NCBI RefSeq assembly: GCF_001642995.1
Contig: NZ_LOHS01000200.1
Coordinates: forward strand, 102,421 to 166,420
Length of the DNA stretch: 64,000 nt
Reading direction: 5' to 3'
Source of the DNA: Streptomyces jeddahensis
GTDB lineage: Bacteria; Actinomycetota; Actinomycetes; Streptomycetales; Streptomycetaceae
Positions 32,871-41,873 of this stretch are shown piece by piece. The translations under genes were made by a program, and so were the position numbers. Numbering within the stretch: position 1 is the stretch's first letter; each line of letters begins with the position of its first letter. The notes under the pieces are model-generated. The model saw only the letters and a list, made by a program, of their open reading frames with translations, searched no databases and was not told the DNA's origin.

Positions 32871-34705
32871 CGGTGACTTCAGCGGATCGACTCGCCTTCG
32901 AGGAGGGAAAGCCGTCCGTCGGCGCCGAGCTGCTCGAGATAGCTGTCAAGGCATCAACGGCCGACCGCAATGGGGTAACTCATCGCGGAGAAACGGTCCC
33001 GTATCCCATGCTCATGGATATGGCGACGGAAGTGGCCAAGTCCCTCAGAGCGCAACACGTGGCCAGGGCAAGCGTTGTGGGCATCAGTGCGCCACCCGGA
33101 CCCGCGCTTGTCACGGCGATCTTGGCCGCGATCTCGGCGGGAATGTGCTACGTCTACATCGACCCGGAATGGCCCGAGTCGCATCGTCGCAGAACGCTCG
33201 AACTGTCCGGTGCCGTGGCGGTTTTGGAGCAGTCCCGGCATATGTGGTGGCAACCGGACCCTATCGCCGTGCGGCTGCTGGCGGACCCGGCCCGGCGGGC
33301 CGGCGGGGCCGCCCATGCGCAGGCCGCCGGGGCGGCCTGCCTCATCAGCACGTCAGGCACGACCGGGACGCCACGGCTGGTCGGTATGACACCGCACGCG
33401 ATCACCCATCTCGTACGAGACAGCGATCTGATTCGGCTGCGCCGGGACGACAGGTTGCTGATGCTCGCTCACCCTGGGTTCGGGGCCTTTCTCTGGGAGT
33501 TGTGGGCGGCCCTCGACGGCAGTGCCGACCTGGTGATACCGGACGAGCGAAAGATGTCGCTGTCCGGCCTGGCCGACATGGTCGAGCGGTCTGGCGCCAC
33601 CGTCGTCCACCTCACCGCCGGGCTCTTCCGGCAGTTCATCCCGCGGCACGTCTCCGCCCTCTCCGGGACGCGCCTGGTGATGTGCGGCGGCGACACCGTA
33701 CCGCCGGAGCAGTTCGGCATCGCCCGTGCCGCTCTCGGCGGCGAGTTGGTGGCCTGCTACGGATGCACGGAGAACACGGTCTTCACCACGCTCTACCGGG
33801 CAGACGGCGAGATCGACCCCATGTCGCCGATTCCGCTGGGAGAGCCGCTGCGCGGCACCGAAGTCCATGTCCTCACCGACGACTTGAGGCCGGTGGGTCC
33901 AGGTGAGACCGGCGAGCTGTACGTCTCCGGAGAGGGACTCGCCGCTGGATACATCAACGACGCTGCCGCGACCGCCGAACGCTTCATCATGCTGCCGGCG
34001 TCCACAGGCTCCGCAGGCGTGCGCGCCTACCGTACAGGCGACTTCGCCCGCTGCCGCGAGGACGGCTCCTACGTCCTGGTGGGACGCCAGGACCGACAGG
34101 TTCAAATCCGCGGATTCCGCGTCGAGCTGAGTGAGGTCGAGCACCTGTGCAGATCACTGGATACCGTAGACGACGCTCATGCCATATATCTGCGTGATGA
34201 AGCGGACGATGAACTGGTCGTGCTGCTGACCGTCACGGCGGGTATCACTGCCGACGCCGCGGACATCCTTCGCGAGGTCCGCAAGCACCTGCCCGACTTC
34301 ATGGTGCCTGGCCGGGCCGTCATCGTCGACGCGCTGCCCCTGACCGACCGGGGCAAGATCGACCGCAACAGGGCTGCCGAACTCGCACGACCGCCGAGGT
34401 TGACGGGCCCCGCCACGGCGGACTCACCGCCGGATGCCACCGGAGGCAGCGCGACCGCTGGCTTTGAGGCGGACCAGCAGGTTGTCCTCGAGAGGGTCAG
34501 TGCGATCTGGGCAGACGTTCTGAAACTCACTGCCGTGGATCCGGACGTGCACTTCACCGACCTCGGTGGCCATTCACTCCGGGCCACCCAGGTGCTGTCC
34601 CGTGTCGCCGACGTGTTCGGTATCTCGGTGCCGCTCCGTCAATTCTACGAGGACGCGACGGTGCGCGGCCTCGCCACACAGATCGAAGCGGAGTTGCGGA
34701 AGTGA
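32867..34705 (+). CDS. NRPS adenylation-carrier protein (A-PCP), likely alpha-hydroxy-acid activating
   Basis: This 612-residue protein has a complete adenylation domain and a C-terminal carrier domain. Core motifs are A3 TSGTTGTPR (162-170), A4 FGAFLWE (205-211), A5 YGCTE (298-302), A7 YRTGDFARC, A8 GRQDRQVQIRGFRVE and A10 DRGKID with the catalytic Lys497. The carrier serine is Ser570 in LGGHSL. In amino-acid-activating domains the residue after the A4 Phe is Asp (position 235 in PheA numbering), which binds the alpha-amine. Here it is Gly206, which suggests a substrate lacking an alpha-amine. A hydroxymandelate synthase-like gene lies in the same operon, so 4-hydroxymandelate is the favoured substrate (inference). 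The GTG overlaps the previous stop. Confidence 0.85.
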   Translation: MTVTSADRLAFEEGKPSVGAELLEIAVKASTADRNGVTHRGETVPYPMLMDMATEVAKSLRAQHVARASVVGISAPPGPALVTAILAAISAGMCYVYIDPEWPESHRRRTLELSGAVAVLEQSRHMWWQPDPIAVRLLADPARRAGGAAHAQAAGAACLISTSGTTGTPRLVGMTPHAITHLVRDSDLIRLRRDDRLLMLAHPGFGAFLWELWAALDGSADLVIPDERKMSLSGLADMVERSGATVVHLTAGLFRQFIPRHVSALSGTRLVMCGGDTVPPEQFGIARAALGGELVACYGCTENTVFTTLYRADGEIDPMSPIPLGEPLRGTEVHVLTDDLRPVGPGETGELYVSGEGLAAGYINDAAATAERFIMLPASTGSAGVRAYRTGDFARCREDGSYVLVGRQDRQVQIRGFRVELSEVEHLCRSLDTVDDAHAIYLRDEADDELVVLLTVTAGITADAADILREVRKHLPDFMVPGRAVIVDALPLTDRGKIDRNRAAELARPPRLTGPATADSPPDATGGSATAGFEADQQVVLERVSAIWADVLKLTAVDPDVHFTDLGGHSLRATQVLSRVADVFGISVPLRQFYEDATVRGLATQIEAELRK

Positions 34706-34763
34706 GGTTCCCCCGCGATACGGAGTCTGCAAAGGCTTTTGACGATTCGGAGGGACGGGAACA

Positions 34764-37700
34764 ATGACGGCCGACTCAGTATCCGGAAGCGAGGCGCCCG
34801 GGTGGATCAGATGCGCCCCGGCCACACCGAATCAGGCACAGCTGTATCTCCTGCAGAGCCTGTCACCTGACAACCCCTTCTATAACGTGGCCATCAGCGT
34901 TCGCATTCGCGGGTCGCTCAACGGGGACCGTCTGAGCGACTGCCTCAGCGTCCTGGTCGATCGACATGAAGCGCTGCGCACCGGATTCCGTCTCGACGAC
35001 GAGGGCTCAGTCGTCCAATGGGTCGCAGCGCCCCAGGGCTGGTCGGTCGAGCGTGTGCATGCCGACTCGGACGCTGAGGTGCAGGAGGTCGCCAAGGATG
35101 CCGCGCGTCGGGTGTTCGATCTGGCACGTCCGCCTCTGATCCGCGCGATCCTGATGCGCAGAGGCGTCGCGGACCACACATTGATCTTGGTTTTTCACCA
35201 CATCGTCATCGACGCCTGGTCGGTCGGTATCCTCTTCGACGAGTTGTCCGCCCTGTACGGTGCCGAAGGACCGCCCTCCGCAATTGAGCTCCCGCCGGCA
35301 GTCTCACCGTTGGACACAGTCAAGGACGTCGGCCCTGCCGGCCTCCTCGATTACTGGGTCGGTCAGCTCACACCCGCGCCCGGAAATGCGGCGGTGGCTG
35401 GACAGGATCATTTCGTCGGAGCGGCCGGTGCCCTCCACACCTTTCATGTCCCGGAAGAGCTCGCGCAATCGGTGCGCCGTGAGGCCGCCCGGAGGCGGTG
35501 CTCGTCGTTCATCATCATGCTGTCGGCCTTGCGCATGGCACTGGGCCGCCGTACGTCACGGCACGACCTGACCATAGGCTGCCCAATCGCCGGCAGAACG
35601 GACCAGCGTCTGGAGCAGGCAGTCGGCTTCTTCGCCAACACCCTGCCGATACGTACGGTGATTCCGCCGGACGCTGACCCGGACAGCGTCGTCGAGGCGG
35701 TGCGGTCAGCCGCGCTGGATGCTTTCGATCACCAGGCGGTGCCGTTGGCGAGCATCGTCTCGCGCATCAGCCCGGTGCGGGACATACGCCGGAACCCGCT
35801 GTTCGATGTCACCTGCCAGCAACAGAACGCGGCGGACCAGCGACTCATCCTCCCCGGCGCCGTATGCGAGTTCAGGCACGTGGACAAAGGGACTACCCAA
35901 TTCACGCTGAGTCTCGATATCTACGACGATGGACAGCGATTCGAATGCACCTTTGAGTACGCCACGGAAGCACTGGATCGCGGGGCTGTTCATGCGATCG
36001 AGCAGGCGTTCCTCGACGCACTGCAAGAGCTGTGCGAAGTGGCGTTCACCTCCGCGACCCCGTCGGCGGACAACGGCGTCAGAGCTCTGGAACCCTCCCC
36101 GGCCGCCCACACGCCACACCCCTTGGGACGCGTCCCTGAAGCACTCCACCGTGCTCTGGCTCAGGACCCCGCACGGCCGGCCCTTGTCGCAGGCGACAGG
36201 GCTTGGAACTGTGCCGAATTGCTCGCCGAAGTCGACAAAGCCATGGCGGAACTGAACGCCGCGGGTGTCCAACCCGGCCAGAACGTAGCCGTTGCTTCTC
36301 CCCGGTCGGCCGACGGGGTTGTGCGGATGCTCGCGATCTTCCTTCTGGGCGCCGCCTACTGCCCACTCGACGAGCGCATGTCCGCCGAAGGTCTCGACTC
36401 CGTGATCCGAGGGCTCTGCCCCGCCGCGATCGTCGGCAGCGACGCCGACATCTGGCGGGACTTGGTCAGATCCCTGACTTCGACTCCAGGGCGAAGCAAC
36501 CCTGGCGAGGCGGCCGACGACACCGCTTACATCGTCCACACCTCCGGTTCGACCGGCGCGCCCAAGCAAGTAGCCGTCTCCTACCGCGCTTTCGCCGCCT
36601 ACCTCGACGCGGTGCGCCGTGCGTACAGGCTGGGACCGGACGACCGAGTTCTGCACTTCGCGGCGACCGGCTTCGACGTGGCCATCGAAGAGGTGGTGCC
36701 CACGCTGCTCGCCGGTGGCACCGTAGTGGTCGCCCCTGCGGAACTCGCGGCCGAACCGGAAGGATTCCTTTCCTTCGTCCGCGACCACGGCATTACGGTG
36801 GCCAACCTTCCGTCCTCCTTCTGGCATCGGATGACCGAGGAACTGCGTCCGCGTGCCGACGTCGCACCGGGCTCCGCGCTGCCACTGCGTCTGGCAGTAC
36901 TCGGCAGCGAACCACTGCGTCCCGCCTCTGTGCTTCGCTGGCGAAACCTCGGCTACGACGGCGTCCAACTGCTGCATGCCTATGGCGTCTCGGAAGGCAC
37001 CGTGACCGTGGCCGTTCGCGATCTGACGGACTTCGCCATCGGGAGCGAAACGGAACGGCTGCCCATCGGACGACCACTCGACCATGTCGAGTTGCTCGTG
37101 CTCGACGAGGACGAGCAACCTGTCGCACCCGGCGAACCGGGACGTCTTGTGCTGAGCGGAGCAGCCGTCTCCTGGCCGGCATCCCAGACCGGCTCTGTCC
37201 TTCATACAGGAGACGCGGCACGGGTACTTCCTGACGGAGACGTGGAGTTGCTCGGGCGGATCGACCGGAAATTCAAGCGCCGCGGTGTCCTGGTCGACCC
37301 GGACGGCATCGAGCGGGCACTGACCACGCATGCCCAGGTGACTGACGCTCTGGTCGTCCCCCGTGCCGACGGTCAGCTCGTCGCCGTACTGGAAGTGCCT
37401 GACACGCACCGGCGGAACAGACAAGCCAGTGACGCTGCCCGGGTGCTCGACTGGTCGGCAATTCACGACGACGAAGCGGTCAACGACTACGACGCCGACG
37501 GTGACCCGCTGCTCAACATCAGCGGATGGACCAGTGCGATCCACCGGACTCCGCTGTCGGCACGTGTGATGAGGAGCTGGGCGGACAACGCCGCCGCGGG
37601 AATCCGGCGCTTCCGGCCCCAACGGATTCTTGAGATCGGCTGCGGCACCGGAATGCTCCTGCTCCAGCTGGCGGCCGACTGCGAGCGCTACGTGGGGATC

Positions 37701-40700
37701 GACGTGTCCAAGTCGGCCCTCGATCACGTCGAGCGGACGATCAGGGAGCTGCGTCCCGATCTCGCTCACGTGGAGCTCTTCCTCGGCAGCGCCGACGAAC
37801 TGGGGCGCCTGGGTGTTCAGGGTCCCTTCGACGCGGTCGTCATCCACTCGGTGGCCCAGTACTTCCCTTCCGTTGAGTACCTGGAAAGTCTCCTGGGCAC
37901 GCTGGCACCGCTGTTCGCCGAACAAGCCGTGGTTCATGTCGGTGACGTGCGCAATCCAGACCTCGTCCGGGCGCTGTACCGAGAGCAGGTACTCGCCGAC
38001 ACCACTCCACGGGACGACGTGGAGTTGATCGCGGAGATCGAAACACTCGTCAACCGTGAGGAGGAGCTGCTGATTCCTCCTCGCTGGTTTACTTCCGCCG
38101 GCCGAGGGACGTCTGCCCCCGTCGGCGTGGAGACGTTCGCCCGCCCCCCTTGGCCCGAGGGCGAGTTGAACCGCTACCGGTTCGACGCACGGCTCTTCTA
38201 CGGCGATTGGGAGCAGTCGGGGACACCGGCGATCTGCTCTCCGGATGTGACAGGACTCGAGCGTGCCCTTGCCGCGGCACACGACGTGGTCGTCATACCC
38301 AACCGACCGCTTCCCCAACTCGGCAAGGCGCTGGGGGAATTGACACGTATGTATGCCGAGGCGGGGCTCGCCTCGCTTCTTCCGCCGGCATCCGGCGGGC
38401 CCGTCGACGAGGTTGACGTGTGGCGTGAGTGGTACGTGACCGCCGCACAGCACGGATACCAGGTGCTGCTGCCCTATGCCGAAGACAGCAGCCGGGTGGA
38501 TGTGACCTTTGTCCGGCGTGACGCGCGCAGCGCCTCGAGCGGGATGCTCCTGACGGAGGCAGGGTTCTTCTTACCCCGCACCGCCTGGGCAGCAGGCAGC
38601 CGTCGTCCGAACGACCCATTGCGCCGCGAATCACTGACGGCGCTGCTGGACGAGGTGGTCGGGGCCGCAGCAGCGGTACTGACCACCGAGTCGGTGCCGA
38701 CCTCCTCTATGGTGCTCGAACGGTTTCCCCGATCCTCCGACGGCCAACTGGCGCGCCGTCCACTCGCGGAACTAGCGGCGCGAGGCGCCGTCACACTCCG
38801 GTCCGACGATTCTGGGCACAGGCAACCGAACGATCCAGTGGGGGAGGCATGGTGTGCCGTGCTCGGGCAGTCTTACGCCCGGCACACTGACAACTTCTTC
38901 GCCTGCGGCGGCGACTCGATTCTCGCTCTTCGACTGGTTGCCCGACTCGGGGCACTCGGGTACTCCATCGGCCCTGCCCTGCTCTTCCGCAACCAGACGC
39001 TCGGCGCGCTCCGGGACGCCCTGAGCGCCTCGGAACACGCCGTTCCCCACGGTACGGACCCCGAACCGTCCAGCAGGCCCGAACCGGACCGGGGGGAAAG
39101 GAACCCGGCTGACTGGGCCTTGACACCGATGGCTCAATGGTTCCGCGAGCAGGACTTTCCCGACCCTGCGCACTACCAGCAGGCAAGGCTGCTCGTCCCG
39201 GCGGCCGGATGCGACACGGTGCGTCTGTGCGAGGGCCTCAAGGCGGTCCTGGGAGCGCACGGTGCTCCGGAACCACGCGTGATCAACGCGGACGAGGGGG
39301 ACGAGGCGTGGCAACGCGCTGTGGCAGCCGCACGTCAAGAGATCTCGGATCAGGATCCCACCGTGTTCCGGGTAGTCACGGGACACGATGCGACCGGCCG
39401 GGAACGAGTCGCGTTGTTCGCCCATCATCTGATCGTCGACGCGGTTTCCTGGAACATGTTGCTCGACAGGCTCGACGCCTGGCTGCACCGCCCGCACACC
39501 GCTGAGCCGCCCGGCCCTACCGTGCGGCAATGGGTGGAAGGGCTCCGTGCCGCCGTACGCGAGGCGCCCCAGGAACATGAGATGTGGCGTCGTCTACTGG
39601 CCTCACCGGCGCACCCACTGTTCGCGAAGCCGGCGGGCGGCGACGGGCGTCTGAGATGGTTCACCGAAACCGTACCCCGCGTACGTCCCGGTCGCGCCGG
39701 CCGTGCGGACGGTGCCGAGGCTTTGCTGCTCGCCGCCGTGGGTCAGGCCCTGACACGCTGGAAATCGGTCCCCGCGGTGATAGTCGACCGAGAGGGCCAC
39801 GGCCGCGACGCGCTCGACGACAACGCCTCCAACGTGCTCGGCTGGCTGGCCGCGACCCATCCCGTGCTGCTCGGCGAACGGTCGACCGCCGAGGACGTGC
39901 AACACACCTTGCGAGACCTGGCGTCCGTCGGCACCCGCTTCCTCACACACCGCTTCCTGAGCGAGGAACCGCTGCCGCCCAGTCCCGCGGAAGTCTGTTT
40001 CACGTACCTCGGCAGGCGGTCGCAAGAGGGCTACGGCCACTTCACCGTGGCCGCTGCCGACGTGGCCTCGGAGCTGCTGGGCGAAGACGTTGCTGAGACC
40101 AACGTGTCCGCCTACGCCCTCGACCTGGTAGTGGAGGGCAATCCCTGGACCGAGGAGCTGGCAATCCGCTACGCCGTCGACAGCAGCCGCGTATCCGATG
40201 CGGAGGCGAGGGAATTCGGGCGTCTGCTGGTGTCCGCAGTGACCCGCCTGGTCAGCGACGAGCACTCGGTGGAAGACCTGGAGGTCACGCCGACCCAGGC
40301 AGCCATGGTGCTCCACACCGCGGCACGGCCCGATTCCCTGGTCGGGGTGGAGCACACGGTGATCACCCTCGGCGGACGTATCGATCCGGAGCGCTTCCGG
40401 TCGGCGGTCGAGGCGGAGACGCAGCGCCATGAACTGCTGCGCTCCAGTTTTCACCTGGACAGCGCAGAGCCGCGTCGCCGAGTGGAGCCCCGGGTTCCTT
40501 CCCACGTGCACATCGAGGACCTCACCGGTCTGCCCACACGTGAGCAGTTGCGCCGAATCGACAGCTACGCCAACGAGGATCTGGAGGCAGGCTTCGACCT
40601 GAGTCGTCCGCCGGCAGTGCGCTGGGGTCTCTTTCTTCGCTCAGCCGAACTGGCCAGCCTGGTCTGGACACATCACCACGCGGTTCTGGACGGCGCCGGA

Positions 40701-41873
40701 TCATGGGCGCTGCTCGCGGCCGTTCTGGAACAGACCGGCACGGCGCCCACAGCCCCGGCCCGGGAGCCGCGACGGCTCCCGTCCGCACAGCACGTGCCGC
40801 GGCGGGCCCGTCACGACACCGCGGCCGAAAGACACTGGGCCTCCCAGGCCGGCAAGGGGGCACGTTCACTCCTCCTGTTCGGGGATCGCCCGCTGCCAAG
40901 CGCCATCGGGCGCGAGCTGGATGTCGTCAGACGCAACCTCGACACGGAGACCCTCGACGTTCTGCGCCACGCCGCGGCGGAGCACGGGATCACCGTGGGC
41001 ACGATCTGCCTGGCGGCGTGGTCTCTGGTGCTGATGGCCACCTCGGGAAGGCACGACGTGGTGGTCGGCACCAGCGTGAGCCACGAACCCGAGACCGACG
41101 GGGACGGCCCGGTGGTAGGCATGCATGTGACCACGGTGCCGGTGTTCTGCCGTATCGAGCCCGGACACTCTGTGGCCGACTGGCTCGGCGAGTTCCAGTG
41201 CGAGGTCGCGGACGGCCAGTACTTCGGGTACGTCGGTGAGACAGCGATACGCCGGTACATGGGACTGCGCGGCCGCCTCTACGACAACCACTTCGTCTTC
41301 CAGAACTACGCCAGACCTGAGCACTCCGCGGAACCCGACGCGATCCGCGTTCTCTCCGCACGGACGGTCACGCGCACTGGACAGCCGATGACCCTGGTGG
41401 TCGACGACTCCGGGCCCACGGTGTCAGTCGAGCTGGTCTTCGACCGCACGGTGGTGGAGCGCCCCGCAGCGGCCACGCTGCTGACCCGATTCGTGGAGAA
41501 CCTGGGCAGACTGGCGACGGAGCCGGGGGCCTCTGCCGCGGAACTGACCGGGCCCCGCATCATGCTCCCCCAGGCAGAAGAGGCGGCACCCCAGGAGCCT
41601 GACGCCACCGAGGACTCGCGCGAGTCGAAAGTACGCAAGGTGCTTGCGGATCTGCTGGGCGTGCCGGATGTGCACCCGGACGCGAACTTCTTCGACATCG
41701 GCGCCCGGTCCATCCTGCTCGTCGAGGCGCGTCAAAGGCTCACCGCGGAGCTGGGGCTGGCTTTCCCCATCACGCATTTCTTCGAGTTCCCCACCGTGCG
41801 CGCTCTGGTCGAGGCGCTGGAGAGCGAGTCGAACTCGATGCGGAACCACGAATCCAGGAGGGCTGACGTGTGA
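34764..41873 (+). CDS. NRPS, domains C-A(MT)-T-E-C-T
   Basis: This 2369-residue assembly-line protein has these domains in order: C1 with HHIVIDAW (145-152); A with TSGSTGAPK (593-601), FDVAIEE (637-643; Asp638 is the amine-binding position) and HTGD (814-817); an embedded methyltransferase with LEIGCGTG (956-963) inserted after the A8 segment GRIDRKFKRRG; the remaining A subdomain, where A10 reads DGQLARR with Gln1328 in place of the catalytic Lys; T1 with GGDS (Ser1385); an epimerisation domain with HHLIVDAVSW (1554-1563); C2 with HHAVLDG (1971-1977); and T2 with DIGARS (Ser2316). T2 has no A domain of its own and must be loaded in trans. One TTA codon occurs at 38571. The PKS gene overlaps the stop. 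Confidence 0.88.
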   Translation: MTADSVSGSEAPGWIRCAPATPNQAQLYLLQSLSPDNPFYNVAISVRIRGSLNGDRLSDCLSVLVDRHEALRTGFRLDDEGSVVQWVAAPQGWSVERVHADSDAEVQEVAKDAARRVFDLARPPLIRAILMRRGVADHTLILVFHHIVIDAWSVGILFDELSALYGAEGPPSAIELPPAVSPLDTVKDVGPAGLLDYWVGQLTPAPGNAAVAGQDHFVGAAGALHTFHVPEELAQSVRREAARRRCSSFIIMLSALRMALGRRTSRHDLTIGCPIAGRTDQRLEQAVGFFANTLPIRTVIPPDADPDSVVEAVRSAALDAFDHQAVPLASIVSRISPVRDIRRNPLFDVTCQQQNAADQRLILPGAVCEFRHVDKGTTQFTLSLDIYDDGQRFECTFEYATEALDRGAVHAIEQAFLDALQELCEVAFTSATPSADNGVRALEPSPAAHTPHPLGRVPEALHRALAQDPARPALVAGDRAWNCAELLAEVDKAMAELNAAGVQPGQNVAVASPRSADGVVRMLAIFLLGAAYCPLDERMSAEGLDSVIRGLCPAAIVGSDADIWRDLVRSLTSTPGRSNPGEAADDTAYIVHTSGSTGAPKQVAVSYRAFAAYLDAVRRAYRLGPDDRVLHFAATGFDVAIEEVVPTLLAGGTVVVAPAELAAEPEGFLSFVRDHGITVANLPSSFWHRMTEELRPRADVAPGSALPLRLAVLGSEPLRPASVLRWRNLGYDGVQLLHAYGVSEGTVTVAVRDLTDFAIGSETERLPIGRPLDHVELLVLDEDEQPVAPGEPGRLVLSGAAVSWPASQTGSVLHTGDAARVLPDGDVELLGRIDRKFKRRGVLVDPDGIERALTTHAQVTDALVVPRADGQLVAVLEVPDTHRRNRQASDAARVLDWSAIHDDEAVNDYDADGDPLLNISGWTSAIHRTPLSARVMRSWADNAAAGIRRFRPQRILEIGCGTGMLLLQLAADCERYVGIDVSKSALDHVERTIRELRPDLAHVELFLGSADELGRLGVQGPFDAVVIHSVAQYFPSVEYLESLLGTLAPLFAEQAVVHVGDVRNPDLVRALYREQVLADTTPRDDVELIAEIETLVNREEELLIPPRWFTSAGRGTSAPVGVETFARPPWPEGELNRYRFDARLFYGDWEQSGTPAICSPDVTGLERALAAAHDVVVIPNRPLPQLGKALGELTRMYAEAGLASLLPPASGGPVDEVDVWREWYVTAAQHGYQVLLPYAEDSSRVDVTFVRRDARSASSGMLLTEAGFFLPRTAWAAGSRRPNDPLRRESLTALLDEVVGAAAAVLTTESVPTSSMVLERFPRSSDGQLARRPLAELAARGAVTLRSDDSGHRQPNDPVGEAWCAVLGQSYARHTDNFFACGGDSILALRLVARLGALGYSIGPALLFRNQTLGALRDALSASEHAVPHGTDPEPSSRPEPDRGERNPADWALTPMAQWFREQDFPDPAHYQQARLLVPAAGCDTVRLCEGLKAVLGAHGAPEPRVINADEGDEAWQRAVAAARQEISDQDPTVFRVVTGHDATGRERVALFAHHLIVDAVSWNMLLDRLDAWLHRPHTAEPPGPTVRQWVEGLRAAVREAPQEHEMWRRLLASPAHPLFAKPAGGDGRLRWFTETVPRVRPGRAGRADGAEALLLAAVGQALTRWKSVPAVIVDREGHGRDALDDNASNVLGWLAATHPVLLGERSTAEDVQHTLRDLASVGTRFLTHRFLSEEPLPPSPAEVCFTYLGRRSQEGYGHFTVAAADVASELLGEDVAETNVSAYALDLVVEGNPWTEELAIRYAVDSSRVSDAEAREFGRLLVSAVTRLVSDEHSVEDLEVTPTQAAMVLHTAARPDSLVGVEHTVITLGGRIDPERFRSAVEAETQRHELLRSSFHLDSAEPRRRVEPRVPSHVHIEDLTGLPTREQLRRIDSYANEDLEAGFDLSRPPAVRWGLFLRSAELASLVWTHHHAVLDGAGSWALLAAVLEQTGTAPTAPAREPRRLPSAQHVPRRARHDTAAERHWASQAGKGARSLLLFGDRPLPSAIGRELDVVRRNLDTETLDVLRHAAAEHGITVGTICLAAWSLVLMATSGRHDVVVGTSVSHEPETDGDGPVVGMHVTTVPVFCRIEPGHSVADWLGEFQCEVADGQYFGYVGETAIRRYMGLRGRLYDNHFVFQNYARPEHSAEPDAIRVLSARTVTRTGQPMTLVVDDSGPTVSVELVFDRTVVERPAAATLLTRFVENLGRLATEPGASAAELTGPRIMLPQAEEAAPQEPDATEDSRESKVRKVLADLLGVPDVHPDANFFDIGARSILLVEARQRLTAELGLAFPITHFFEFPTVRALVEALESESNSMRNHESRRADV

